In this document: one piece after another, positions 8,394-17,230 of the stretch
How positions within the stretch are numbered: the stretch's first letter is position 1
How the letters are laid out: each line of letters begins with the position of its first letter
DNA from: CAIKBL01 sp964555355
GTDB taxonomy: Bacteria > Pseudomonadota > Gammaproteobacteria > Ga0077536
Direction of reading: 5' to 3'
DNA: 64,000 nt
Assembly: GCA_964555355.1 (NCBI GenBank)
Contig: CAZKRY010000010.1
Coordinates: forward strand, 201,099-265,098
Made by a program: the position numbers and the translations under genes
The notes under the pieces: generated by a model
Told to the model about the DNA's origin: nothing
Seen by the model: the letters and a program-made list of their open reading frames with translations, nothing else
The model's database searches: none

Positions 8394-9332
8394 TCACCCG
8401 GCCTTAACAGCGCTGTGGTCGCGGGTTAACGCCAAGAATGTACGTTCTAACGCCGATCCCGCGCTACTGAGTTCACGCAGCCCCCAGGCGTGCGTAACGG
8501 CCGCTCGAGTCAATTCATCGAGGTGTGCATCGAGTGCTTGTCCATCGGTCGCCGCCAGTTCAAATTCATGCGGATTCACCACCGTTACACGCACCATCGG
8601 CAAAACCTCTTTGAGAGCTTGCGGCGACGGTGTTTGTGCGAATCGCACACGCCAGGTCAACGATTGCGCGATCAAGCTCGCGTCATGCACCAACCTTCCT
8701 TGATGCAAAATCGCGACGCGCGTGCAAACGCTTTCCACTTCGGAAAGCAAATGCGTCGATAGCACGATGGCGTGCGCCTCGCGCAGCCCTTTAAGCAACG
8801 AACGTACTTCTTGGATCTGCGCGGGATCGAGTCCGACGGTCGGTTCGTCGAGGATCAAGACCGCGGGTTCATGTACCAAAGCTTGCGCGATACCGACGCG
8901 TTGTTGATATCCCTTCGACAGATTGCCGATAAGCCTTGGTCCCACATCCGCCAGTTGGCAGCGAGCTTTGACGCGGCTGACCGCGGCACCGCGCGCCGCC
9001 GCCGGAACACGGCGGATCACGGCAGCGAAATGCAGATATTCATCCACCGTGGCATCGGCGTACACCGGCGGCACCTCCGGTAAAAAGCCTAGCGCGCGTT
9101 TGGCGTCACACGGTTTATTCGCGAGCGGCAGGCCCGCCACTTCCACCGCACCGGCATGCGGGGCAAGCACCCCGGCCAGCATTTGCAGCGTGGTCGATTT
9201 GCCGGCACCGTTTAAGCCCAAGAGGCCGAGAATTTCGCCACGACGCAATTCAAAACTGACGGCATCGACTGCGGTGCGCGCGCCGTATCGTCGCGTGAGA
9301 TTGATGGCTTTGAGCATCACGGGTGAGGACAT
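8394..9332 (-). CDS. ABC transporter ATP-binding protein (GldA/NosF-like)
   Basis: About 312 residues. Walker A is GLNGAGKSTT, the signature motif is LSKGYQQRVGIA, Walker B is AVLILDEPTVGLDP, and the H-loop is VLSTHLLSEVE. A ~90-residue C-terminal extension follows, as in GldA-type ATPases. The first in-frame start is TTG 9353; ATG 9332 is preferred and ATG 9317 is also possible, none having a clear Shine-Dalgarno. It heads the operon ATPase-permease-GldG-mutM. Confidence 0.9.
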   Translation of the reverse strand: MSSPVMLKAINLTRRYGARTAVDAVSFELRRGEILGLLGLNGAGKSTTLQMLAGVLAPHAGAVEVAGLPLANKPCDAKRALGFLPEVPPVYADATVDEYLHFAAVIRRVPAAARGAAVSRVKARCQLADVGPRLIGNLSKGYQQRVGIAQALVHEPAVLILDEPTVGLDPAQIQEVRSLLKGLREAHAIVLSTHLLSEVESVCTRVAILHQGRLVHDASLIAQSLTWRVRFAQTPSPQALKEVLPMVRVTVVNPHEFELAATDGQALDAHLDELTRAAVTHAWGLRELSSAGSALERTFLALTRDHSAVKAG

Positions 9333-9415
9333 CGGCGAGATTATTGGTCGCAAGTCACGGCGAAGTCTATTTTTTAAGACGAATTGAGGCTCCCCGCGGA
9401 CGTTACGCGTTAACT

Positions 9416-9447
9416 TTGGTGTGCAACGTGCGCCACGATTGCACCAA
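9416..9447 (+). promoter_or_regulatory. Imperfect inverted repeat upstream of the desaturase
   Basis: TTGGTGTGCAA (9416-9426) and TTGCACCAA (9439-9447) are inverted copies apart from a two-base bulge. Located ~45-75 bases before the desaturase start, it could be an operator. No known regulator consensus was matched. Confidence 0.3.
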
Positions 9448-9488
9448 CCGCAATAGTTAAGCGATCATGCGCGCGTCTGTAACCGAGG

Positions 9489-10679
9489 GTGATGGAAACA
9501 AACGATATGAGTGCTGGGCTAATAGTTTTACCGTGGTGGGGATATGTGTTGGTGACACTCGCCTTTACGCATCTAACGATTGCGGCGGTCACCATTTACC
9601 TTCATCGCTATCAAGCGCATCGCGCGCTCGAACTACATCCAGCGGTATCGCTCGTATTCCGCACCTGGTTGTGGCTTACCACCGGAATGATTACCAAGCG
9701 CTGGACCGCAGTGCATCGCAAACATCACGCTTTTGTCGAAACCGAACAAGACCCGCATAGCCCGCAGGTGTTCGGCATCAACAAGGTGCTGTGGGAAGGT
9801 GCGGAACTCTATCGACAAGAGGCCTGCAAGCGCGAAGTTCAGGAAAAATTTGGCCACGGTACGCCCGACGACTGGCTGGAGCGACATGTATTCACGCGCG
9901 ATAGAATTGGTATTTTCATCATGCTGATCGCCAATCTCACGTTATTTGGCGCGCTCGGACTCACCATCTGGGCGGTGCAAATGGCCTGGATCCCGTTTTT
10001 CGCGGCCGGGCTCATTAACGGGATGGGGCATTGGCGCGGCTATCGGAATTTCGAAACGCTGGATACTTCCACCAATTTGACCCCGTGGGGAATTCTGGTC
10101 GGCGGCGAGGAACTTCATAACAATCATCACGCCTTTGCGAGTTCCGCGCGTTTTGCCGTGAAACCCTGGGAATTTGACTTAGGTTGGTTCTATATCCGCG
10201 CACTCGCGGCGCTGAAGCTTGCCAAAGTCAAAAAGCTCGCGCCGATGCTGCTCGCGGATCGCCCGGAACGCAGACTCGACACCGAAACGCTGCGCGCGAT
10301 GATTGCCGCGCAATGGCACGTCATGGCCGATTACGCACAGCGCGTGGTCAAACGCGTTCATCGTGACGAAGTGCGCGACGCCGACGCCCAATTGAAGGCG
10401 AGATTACAACCCCTGAAGGATTTAATCAGTCGCCCGTCTCGCTTCATGGCCGCGCAAGATCGCGCGCGCCTGGAAGATGGTTTGGCGCACAGCAAGGCCT
10501 TGACCGTGGTGTATCAATTGCAGCAGAAACTCGACGCGCTTTATGCGCAACGCACGGCAACCACCGAGGGATTGTTAAAGCAACTGCACGATTGGTGCGC
10601 GGAAGCCGAAGCGACCGGCATCGCGGCACTGGCGGAGTTTGTCGATCACATGCGGGGGTATGCGCTGCGCGGCGCGTGA
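9489..10679 (+). CDS. Acyl-CoA/fatty acid desaturase (delta-9 type)
   Basis: About 396 residues. The three histidine boxes that bind the di-iron centre are present: HRYQAHR near residue 42, HRKHH near residue 77 and HNNHH near residue 214. Four hydrophobic segments are placed as in membrane-bound stearoyl-CoA-type desaturases. It would introduce a double bond into acyl chains for membrane fluidity. Start uncertain: GTG 9489, ATG 9492 or ATG 9507 are in frame and close. The C-terminal ~130 residues are a helical, charged extension typical of the gammaproteobacterial form. Confidence 0.9.
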   Translation: MMETNDMSAGLIVLPWWGYVLVTLAFTHLTIAAVTIYLHRYQAHRALELHPAVSLVFRTWLWLTTGMITKRWTAVHRKHHAFVETEQDPHSPQVFGINKVLWEGAELYRQEACKREVQEKFGHGTPDDWLERHVFTRDRIGIFIMLIANLTLFGALGLTIWAVQMAWIPFFAAGLINGMGHWRGYRNFETLDTSTNLTPWGILVGGEELHNNHHAFASSARFAVKPWEFDLGWFYIRALAALKLAKVKKLAPMLLADRPERRLDTETLRAMIAAQWHVMADYAQRVVKRVHRDEVRDADAQLKARLQPLKDLISRPSRFMAAQDRARLEDGLAHSKALTVVYQLQQKLDALYAQRTATTEGLLKQLHDWCAEAEATGIAALAEFVDHMRGYALRGA

Positions 10680-10720
10680 AGACCCTCACCCACCCCTCTC
10701 CCGCATAGCGGGCGAGGGTT
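10678..10720 (+). repeat. Dispersed GACCCTCACCC palindromic repeat, copy 1
   Basis: GAAGACCCTCACC followed by an 11-bp stem (10694-10704 with 10708-10718, one mismatch). A second copy lies at 50377-50416. Both are intergenic, directly behind genes. Such repeats are common and dispersed in proteobacterial genomes. Confidence 0.65.
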
Positions 10721-10722
10721 AG

Positions 10723-10751
10723 AAAAAAGCCCGCATTTCGCGGGCTTTTTT
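10723..10751 (+). terminator. Bidirectional intrinsic terminator
   Basis: Perfect 12-bp stem: AAAAAAGCCCGC (10723-10734) with GCGGGCTTTTTT (10740-10751), loop of five bases. Runs of A and T on either side let it work in both directions, between the converging desaturase and rpmG genes. Confidence 0.9.
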
Positions 10752-10765
10752 GTCTAACTTGGCGC

Positions 10766-10921
10766 TTACTTAATCTTGCCTTCGTTATAGGTCACGTGCT
10801 TGCGCACGACCGGATCGAATTTCTTGCGTTCCATTTTCTCCGGATTATTCCGTTTGTTCTTGGTCGTCGTGTAATAGTGGCCGGTGCCGGCACTGGAGAC
10901 GAGTTTGATTTTTTCTTGCAT
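10766..10921 (-). CDS. rpmG: 50S ribosomal protein L33
   Basis: 51 residues, exactly the bacterial L33 length, starting MQEKIKLVSSAGTGHYY and ending NEGKIK. KNKRNNPEKMERKKFDP is the conserved L33 core. It lacks the CxxC zinc motif and so is the zinc-free form. It lies 12 bases after rpmB, the standard rpmB-rpmG pair. Confidence 0.97.
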   Translation of the reverse strand: MQEKIKLVSSAGTGHYYTTTKNKRNNPEKMERKKFDPVVRKHVTYNEGKIK

Positions 10922-10933
10922 GACGGCCTCCGG

Positions 10934-11170
10934 TTAAACGTGTTCGCCGCGAGCGCGGATGTCTTTCAACACGGCATCGATGCCAACTTTATCGATGATA
11001 CGCAGGCCGTGCGAGCTGACGCGCAGCCGCACCCAACGTTGCTCCGATTCCACCCACAGCCGGCGGTAATGAAGGTTCGGCAGGTAACGACGCCGCGTCT
11101 TGTTGTTCGCGTGCGAGACGTTATTGCCGCTGATTGGGCCTTTGCCCGTAACTTGGCAGACTCGAGACAT
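10934..11170 (-). CDS. rpmB: 50S ribosomal protein L28
   Basis: 78 residues, starting MSRVCQVTGKGPISGNNVSH, the conserved L28 N-terminus, followed by NKTRRRYLPNLHYRR. Part of the large ribosomal subunit. Transcribed with rpmG. radC lies upstream on the same strand, as in Enterobacteria and Pseudomonas. Confidence 0.97.
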   Translation of the reverse strand: MSRVCQVTGKGPISGNNVSHANNKTRRRYLPNLHYRRLWVESEQRWVRLRVSSHGLRIIDKVGIDAVLKDIRARGEHV

Positions 11171-11256
11171 GGTATTTTGCCGACTTAAATTTACGCTTGG
11201 GTTTAGCGGGGCGCGGGATTCTAGCCCGATTCGTCGCGATCGCCAAGCACGGCGCC

Positions 11257-11931
11257 TTATAGCCAGCCCCGCTCGGCAAACGAAGTCGCGTCGCTGTCGC
11301 CAAAAACCAAGTGATCAAGCACCCGGATGTCGACCAACTCGAGCGCCTCGGCCAAACGTCGCGTCAGCGCGCGATCGGCATTGCTTGGCTCGGCAATCCC
11401 AGATGGGTGGTTGTGGGCGAGGATGACGGCACCGGCGTTGAGGGCGAGCGCCCGGCGCACGACTTCCCGTGGATGGATCGTTGCCGAATCCAGCGTCCCC
11501 AAAAAAAGTATTTCAAAAGCAATGACTTGGTGTCTAGCATCGAGAAACAGAACACCGAACACCTCGCGACTCTGCGATTTGAACTGCGCCGCGAGAAACG
11601 TGCGGGTCGCGGCCGGATCGCGCAGTGGACCCTGCCGTTGCAGCTCGCTCTTGAAATAGCGCCGACTAAGCTCGAGACAGGCTTGCAATTGCACATAACG
11701 TACGGTGCCGAAGCCGGCGAGCGCCGAGAATTCCTGACGCGAGAGTTCGCACAGCCGCCGCAAGCCCCCAGCTTGCGCCAACGCCTGTCTCGCGATGGCG
11801 ACCGCGTCGCGGCCCGCTCCTCCGGTGCCAACAATGGCGGCCAGCAGTTCCGCATCCGATAACACCGCGTGACCGAAGGCGAGCAGACGCTCGCGGGGCC
11901 GCTCCGGCGCCGGCCATTCTTTAATTCCCAT
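11257..11931 (-). CDS. radC: RadC family JAMM-domain protein
   Basis: 224 residues. A helix-hairpin-helix region (LCELSRQEFSALAGFG) precedes the MPN/JAMM domain with LAHNHPSGIAEPSNAD, the metal-binding H-x-H...D set. Despite its name, a role in DNA repair is not proven. ATG 11931 (MGIKEWPAPERPRER) was chosen because AAGGA lies eight bases upstream and it matches the usual RadC start; an in-frame start at 11970 is less likely. Divergent from coaBC, as in Pseudomonas. Confidence 0.92.
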   Translation of the reverse strand: MGIKEWPAPERPRERLLAFGHAVLSDAELLAAIVGTGGAGRDAVAIARQALAQAGGLRRLCELSRQEFSALAGFGTVRYVQLQACLELSRRYFKSELQRQGPLRDPAATRTFLAAQFKSQSREVFGVLFLDARHQVIAFEILFLGTLDSATIHPREVVRRALALNAGAVILAHNHPSGIAEPSNADRALTRRLAEALELVDIRVLDHLVFGDSDATSFAERGWL

Positions 11932-12064
11932 CTCAACATCCTTGTATAAGTAGCTCAATCTCGGTTGCAAATTTGAATGGCAACCGGTGTGTGCCCGAGA
12001 CTCGTTGGGCTAGAATCCGTTCGACACTGGCATCAGCAACCGATCGCAAACCTCGAATTCACCG

Positions 12065-13276
12065 GTGAACGCTTTGGTCCATCAAAACGTCTGCGTCATT
12101 GTGACAGGCGGTATCGCTGCTTACAAAGCGCCCGAACTGGTGCGCCGTCTGCGTGATGCCGGCGCCGCCGTGCGCGTGGTGATGACCAAGGCCGCCACCG
12201 AGTTCGTGCAACCACTGACATTTCAAGCGGTGTCCGGCGCGCCGGTGCATACCACCTTGCTAGACCCTGCCGCGGAAGCGGCGATGGGCCATATCGAATT
12301 AGCCCGTTGGGCGACGCAAATCGTGGTGGCGCCCGCCTCCGCTGACTTCATCGCCCGCTTAGCCGTGGGCCTTGCGGACGATTTGGCGAGCACGTTATGT
12401 CTCGCCACCGCCGCGCCAATCCTGCTCGCGCCCGCCATGAACCGGCTGATGTGGACGCATCAAGCAACCCAACATAATCTTGAGGTGCTACGACAACGCG
12501 GACTTCAAATCGTCGGACCCGATCAAGGGGCGCAGGCCTGCGGCGAAACCGGCCCTGGGCGGTTAGTCGAGACCGAGACAATACTCAGGGCGCTGCAGTC
12601 AAGCTTGCGCACGGCGCCCCAGTCGCTGGCGGGTGTTCGCGTGTTGATTACCGCAGGCCCAACACAAGAGCCGCTCGATCCCGTGCGTTTCATTACCAAT
12701 CGCAGCTCGGGCAAGATGGGTTATGCCGTGGCGCGCGCGGCAGCCGCCGCCGGCGCGGCCGTCACCATGGTGACTGGTCCGACGACATTGGCGATACCCG
12801 CAGGCATCTCCGCGGTTAAAGTCGTGACCGCAGCGGAAATGTTCGATGCGGTGATGGCCGCCGTGACCGACCAGGATATTTTCATCGGGACGGCAGCAGT
12901 CGCGGACTACACCACCGATGCGCCCGCTGCTCACAAGGTTAAAAAGCAGGGAGCGTCCCTTACCCTGACTCTGCAACCGACTAAAGATATACTGCAGGCG
13001 GTCGCAGCGCTTTCCACGCCGCCGTTCACCGTGGGCTTTGCGGCCGAAACACAAAATCTAATCGAATACGCACGCACGAAGCTGGAACGTAAGGCGCTCC
13101 ACATGGTGGCGGCCAACCTTGTTGGCCAACCCGGAACTGGCTTCGAGAGCGACGACAACGCGCTTTGCGTGGTTTGGCGAGGGGGGGAAATCGATCTTGG
13201 CCGGGCCTCAAAAGACGCGCTCGCGCGCCGCCTAATTGACCTCATAGCAGAGCGCTACCGTGCATCCCGTAGTTGA
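12065..13276 (+). CDS. coaBC: Bifunctional phosphopantothenoylcysteine decarboxylase/phosphopantothenate-cysteine ligase
   Basis: 403 residues, catalysing two steps of coenzyme A synthesis. The N-terminal CoaC flavoprotein (to ~185) shows TGGIAAYKAPEL and the substrate-binding APAMNRLMW. The C-terminal CoaB ligase shows RFITNRSSGKMGYA and KVKKQGASLTLTLQPTKDIL. The start is GTG 12065. The last 17 bases overlap the algC-type gene; the dut gene that normally lies between them is absent. Confidence 0.95.
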   Translation: MNALVHQNVCVIVTGGIAAYKAPELVRRLRDAGAAVRVVMTKAATEFVQPLTFQAVSGAPVHTTLLDPAAEAAMGHIELARWATQIVVAPASADFIARLAVGLADDLASTLCLATAAPILLAPAMNRLMWTHQATQHNLEVLRQRGLQIVGPDQGAQACGETGPGRLVETETILRALQSSLRTAPQSLAGVRVLITAGPTQEPLDPVRFITNRSSGKMGYAVARAAAAAGAAVTMVTGPTTLAIPAGISAVKVVTAAEMFDAVMAAVTDQDIFIGTAAVADYTTDAPAAHKVKKQGASLTLTLQPTKDILQAVAALSTPPFTVGFAAETQNLIEYARTKLERKALHMVAANLVGQPGTGFESDDNALCVVWRGGEIDLGRASKDALARRLIDLIAERYRASRS

Positions 13277-15728
13277 GCGAGTCGTTGAGGCGGCCCATCA
13301 CGTGCCGCCGCGTGCGCGCCTCGGCGTCGCCGTGGTACTGGTCCTTACCTTGGTCGGCTATGCATGCGAGGCGTTGTTTACGCAGTGGCAGCAGAAAGCG
13401 GCCGCCGCAGACGAGGCGCGAAATCGCGCCGCTGTCACCAATTTGGTGAATGCCGCGAGCAAGGTCCTCGCGCCCACGCTCGGCGGTCTGGAGAAAATCG
13501 CCGAAGACCCACAGGTCATTGCCGCGTTGTCCGGCGTCGATGCCTCTGTGCGCGATACGCTTGCCGCCACGTTGCAGAAAAACTTCCCAAACGCGCTGCG
13601 TTTACGTCTGGTGCCACGCGGGATGACGCAAACCGACCCTAACTCCTCGCCGCCACTGACCTATGCTTCGCTGGATTTGTTGCTTAAGGCGGAGAAATCG
13701 GCCACTCCCCCCGGCGCCGAAATTCATTTGGCGGGGCTGCCGCAAGAGCACCTGGCGATCGTGCGCCGGGCGCCGCCAGCCGGCGACCCAGTCGGCTTTT
13801 TGCACCTGAGCATGAACACCGCGCCCGTTCGAGATGCGCTCGCCAAACTGCTTGCGCAGAATCCCAAGCTCAACGCCGAAATCCGTCAACCGATCAGCGG
13901 CGCGCCGCCGGTGGTGCTGGCGAACGTCGGCAAACCGGGCGTCGGCGAAGAAATTGTGAGTGGCGTGCCGGGGACGACTTGGGTGGTCGCGCTGCGCACC
14001 AGCCAACGCGGTACGCTCGAAATTCCCGACTGGTGGCAATGGTTACTCGCGATCCCGGCGCTCGGCTTGCTTGCGGCGTGGTGGCGGATGCGCCGTGGAC
14101 GCACGGTGCCGCAGGCGCCGTCGACTACCGTCTTAACGGGCGCGATCAGCGCGATATTGTCTGGACAGCACCCGGGCTTGGCCCAGCTCTTGCCGGGTGC
14201 CCAAGGTACCAAAGACGGACACCCGCCTGCCCGCCCACTCTCGCAAGGCTTGGATGGCGAAGACGTGACACGCGTACCGGTTCCCGCGCCGGCACCGGCC
14301 AGCGCCCCGCCGCCGGTCGCGCCCGCTGCTTCCAAGGCCGAAGGAAGCGGCGAAATCAACGCCGGCATTTTCCGAAGTTATGACATTCGTGGCGTGGTGG
14401 GTGAATCCTTGACCGCCGAAGCGATGTATCAGATCGGCCGCGCGTTTGGCACCGAGGCAGGTGCGCGCCAACAACAAACCGTCATCGTGGCGCGTGACGG
14501 TCGCGCATCCAGCACGATGTTGCGCGGTGCATTGGTCGAAGGTCTACGTGACTCCGGACGAGATGTGCTCGATATTGGGCTAACGCCAACGCCCGTGCTG
14601 TATTTCGCAACGCATTATCTCGACACCCGTACGGGCGTCATGATTACGGGCAGTCATAACCCGCCACAGTACAACGGCGCCAAACTTGTGCTTGACGGCG
14701 AAACCCTCTCCGGCGACGCCATTCAAGCGATCCGCACCCGTATCGCGGCACAGGATTTCTCAAGCGGTACCGGCAGCCTGCAAGAAATTGAAATCATCCC
14801 GGATTACATCCGGCGCATTAGCGAAGAAATTCCGGTAAACCTCGGCGAGGCACTCAAAGTCGTGGTCGACTGCGGGAACAGTGTCCCGGGCATCGTCGCG
14901 CCGCATATCCTGCGGGCCATCGGACATGACGTCATCGAACTCTATTGCGAAGTCGATGGCGAGTTCCCCAATCATCATCCGGATCCAAGCCAACCGGAGA
15001 ACCTCGAAGACTTAATCGCGATCGTGCGACATGAGCAGGCCGATATCGGCCTCGCCTTCGACGGCGATGGCGATCGCCTAGGCGTGGTGGATCGCAACGG
15101 CGACATTTTGTGGCCGGACCGTCAACTCATGCTATTCGCGCAGGACGTGTTAAAGAACCACCCCGGCGCCAAAGTCATCTATGACGTCAAATGTTCACAG
15201 CAGCTTCCCGCGGTGATTCGCGCAGCCGGTGGTGAACCTATCCTGAGCCGCACCGGGCACTCGATCATCAAGCAAGAGATGGCGAAATCCGGTGCTTTAC
15301 TGGCCGGCGAACTGAGCGGCCACATCTTTTTTAAAGACCGTTGGTACGGCTTTGACGATGCGCTGTATTCCGCGGCGCGCCTGCTCGAAATCTTGGTGAA
15401 CGCCAACGAGCCGCCGGAGGCGGTGTTCGCGCGACTCCCGCAGACGCATGCAACGCCCGAGTTACGCGTTCCCTTGCCGGAGTCACGGCATACGGAAGTC
15501 ATGCAAGCACTACGGGCGGCGATGGATTTTCCAACCGCCGAAGTCGTCGACTTAGACGGTCTGCGCGTTGAATTCGAAGATAGCTGGGGCTTGGTACGGC
15601 CCTCCAACACCACGCCGTGTTTGGTGGTGCGCTTCGAAGGCACGACTGAAGAGGCGCTCCATGAGGTGAAAGAGCGTTTTCGAGTTTGGTTGCTCGGTGT
15701 CGAGCCGACCCTGCAACTCCCGTTTTAA
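13260..15728 (+). CDS. algC: Phosphomannomutase/phosphoglucomutase (AlgC type) with membrane-anchored N-terminal domain
   Basis: 822 residues, start GTG 13260 inside coaBC. Residues ~18-40 and ~258-280 are membrane spans flanking a ~220-residue periplasmic-type domain; a Pro/Ala-rich linker (PAPAPASAPPPVAP) leads to a ~450-residue mutase. The mutase has the phosphoserine loop MITGSHNPPQYNGAK, the metal loop FDGDGDRLG, the sugar loop GELSGHIFF and the phosphate site RPSNTTP. It interconverts 1- and 6-phosphates of mannose and glucose for lipopolysaccharide and exopolysaccharide. The long N-terminus resembles the full-length Pseudomonas AlgC gene product rather than the 463-residue enzyme. Confidence 0.92.
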   Translation: MHPVVERVVEAAHHVPPRARLGVAVVLVLTLVGYACEALFTQWQQKAAAADEARNRAAVTNLVNAASKVLAPTLGGLEKIAEDPQVIAALSGVDASVRDTLAATLQKNFPNALRLRLVPRGMTQTDPNSSPPLTYASLDLLLKAEKSATPPGAEIHLAGLPQEHLAIVRRAPPAGDPVGFLHLSMNTAPVRDALAKLLAQNPKLNAEIRQPISGAPPVVLANVGKPGVGEEIVSGVPGTTWVVALRTSQRGTLEIPDWWQWLLAIPALGLLAAWWRMRRGRTVPQAPSTTVLTGAISAILSGQHPGLAQLLPGAQGTKDGHPPARPLSQGLDGEDVTRVPVPAPAPASAPPPVAPAASKAEGSGEINAGIFRSYDIRGVVGESLTAEAMYQIGRAFGTEAGARQQQTVIVARDGRASSTMLRGALVEGLRDSGRDVLDIGLTPTPVLYFATHYLDTRTGVMITGSHNPPQYNGAKLVLDGETLSGDAIQAIRTRIAAQDFSSGTGSLQEIEIIPDYIRRISEEIPVNLGEALKVVVDCGNSVPGIVAPHILRAIGHDVIELYCEVDGEFPNHHPDPSQPENLEDLIAIVRHEQADIGLAFDGDGDRLGVVDRNGDILWPDRQLMLFAQDVLKNHPGAKVIYDVKCSQQLPAVIRAAGGEPILSRTGHSIIKQEMAKSGALLAGELSGHIFFKDRWYGFDDALYSAARLLEILVNANEPPEAVFARLPQTHATPELRVPLPESRHTEVMQALRAAMDFPTAEVVDLDGLRVEFEDSWGLVRPSNTTPCLVVRFEGTTEEALHEVKERFRVWLLGVEPTLQLPF

Positions 15729-15743
15729 TCGACCGTTATTGTC

Positions 15744-16640
15744 ATGGCACTAGATCCTTCGCAAGCGTTGAACATCGCCCATGTATTGACCGAGGCATTG
15801 CCCTATATCCAGCGTTACCAAGGGAAATGCATGGTCATCAAGTACGGCGGCAATGCGATGGTCGACGAGCCGCTAAAGCGCGGCTTTGCACGCGATCTCG
15901 TGTTGATGAAATTGGTCGGCATTCACCCCATCGTCGTGCACGGCGGCGGCCCGCAGATCGGATCGCTACTCGCCAGGCTGGGCAAGGAGAGCAAGTTCAT
16001 CGAAGGCATGCGGGTGACCGATGCCGAGACCATGGATGTCGTCGAGATGGTCTTAGGCGGTCTCGTCAACAAAGAGATCGTCAATCTCATCAATTCACAC
16101 GGCGGGCGCGCGATCGGACTCACCGGCAAAGACGGCCCGCTGATCACCGCGCACAAGCTCACGTTGAGTCGCCGACGCGAAGCGTTGGATGCACCCGAGA
16201 TCATCGACTTGGGGCATGTCGGTGAAGTCACCTCGATCGACAAACGCGTCATCGACTATTTGAGTCATGGCGATTTCATTCCGGTCATCGCGCCGATCGG
16301 CGTCGGTGCCGATGGTGTGTCGTATAACATCAACGCGGATTTGGTCGCCGGCAAGGTGGCCGAGGTCATGCAAGCCGAGAAGCTCATCATGCTGACTAAT
16401 ATCGCCGGGCTGCTCGACAAGCAAGGCCAGCTTCTCACGGGTTTAAGCACCGCTGATGTCGACCGCCTCATGGCGGATGGCACGATCAGCGGCGGCATGC
16501 TGCCAAAGATGGACTCGATTGTGGACGCCGTGAATGCCGGTGTGCGTCGCGCGCATATCATCGATGGGCGCATCGAACACGCGGTGTTGCTTGAGCTGTT
16601 TACGGATTCCGGGATCGGCACCTTGATCGAGCGCCGGTGA
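15744..16640 (+). CDS. argB: Acetylglutamate kinase
   Basis: 298 residues, second step of arginine synthesis (N-acetylglutamate to its 5-phosphate). MVIKYGGNAM and VVHGGGPQIG are the nucleotide-binding motifs; SYNINADLVAGKVAE and GGMLPKMDSIVDAVNAGV are the conserved C-terminal blocks. The N-terminal helix before KYGG (about 28 residues) is of the kind seen in arginine-sensitive kinases. It begins 15 bases after algC and overlaps slmA by four bases (GTGA). Confidence 0.96.
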   Translation: MALDPSQALNIAHVLTEALPYIQRYQGKCMVIKYGGNAMVDEPLKRGFARDLVLMKLVGIHPIVVHGGGPQIGSLLARLGKESKFIEGMRVTDAETMDVVEMVLGGLVNKEIVNLINSHGGRAIGLTGKDGPLITAHKLTLSRRREALDAPEIIDLGHVGEVTSIDKRVIDYLSHGDFIPVIAPIGVGADGVSYNINADLVAGKVAEVMQAEKLIMLTNIAGLLDKQGQLLTGLSTADVDRLMADGTISGGMLPKMDSIVDAVNAGVRRAHIIDGRIEHAVLLELFTDSGIGTLIERR

Positions 16641-17218
16641 AGCCGCGGCGCCGGCAGCAAATTCTCGAAGTATTGGCGCGGGAACTCGAGCAAAATCCCG
16701 GCGCTAAAATCACCACCGCACATTTAGCGAACGCCCTCGGCGTGTCCGAGGCGGCGCTTTATCGCCATTTTCCGAGCAAAGCCAAAATGTTTGAGGCGCT
16801 GATCGAATTCGCGGAGGAAAGCGTCTTCGGTTTAGTGAATCGCCTGCTCGCCGAACAGCGGGAGCCGATCCGCCGCTGTACCGATATTGGTCATGTCGTA
16901 CTGGGCTTTGCGGCTGCCAATCCCGGGATCGCGCGAATTTTGATCGGCGATATTTTGGTCGGCGAGCACGCACGTTTGCGCGCACGAGTGGCGCAATTTT
17001 TCGAGCGGGTGGAAACGCATTATCGCCAAGTTTTGCGCGAAGCGGCACCGGGATCGGTCGGCGCACGCGCCGAGTTACCGGCGGCGGCGAATTTATACAC
17101 GGGAGTACTCATCGGGCGCATCGCGCAATTCGTGCGCACCGGCTATCGGTCGGCGCCCGAGGAATTTTGGCCGGAGCAGGCGGCCATGCTCGCGCGCGCC
17201 GTATTCGGCGCGGCTTAA
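16637..17218 (+). CDS. slmA: Nucleoid occlusion factor SlmA (TetR family)
   Basis: 193 residues. The TetR helix-turn-helix is KITTAHLANALGVSEAALYRHFPSK, almost the SlmA version, followed by LIEFAEES; RVETHYRQVLREAAP matches the SlmA C-terminal domain. SlmA binds specific chromosomal sites and blocks FtsZ ring assembly over the nucleoid. The position after argB and close to pyrE supports this over a generic TetR repressor (E. coli has dut-slmA-pyrE). The GTG start overlaps the argB stop. Confidence 0.88.
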   Translation: MKPRRRQQILEVLARELEQNPGAKITTAHLANALGVSEAALYRHFPSKAKMFEALIEFAEESVFGLVNRLLAEQREPIRRCTDIGHVVLGFAAANPGIARILIGDILVGEHARLRARVAQFFERVETHYRQVLREAAPGSVGARAELPAAANLYTGVLIGRIAQFVRTGYRSAPEEFWPEQAAMLARAVFGAA

Positions 17219-17230
17219 CAGACCCCGCGC

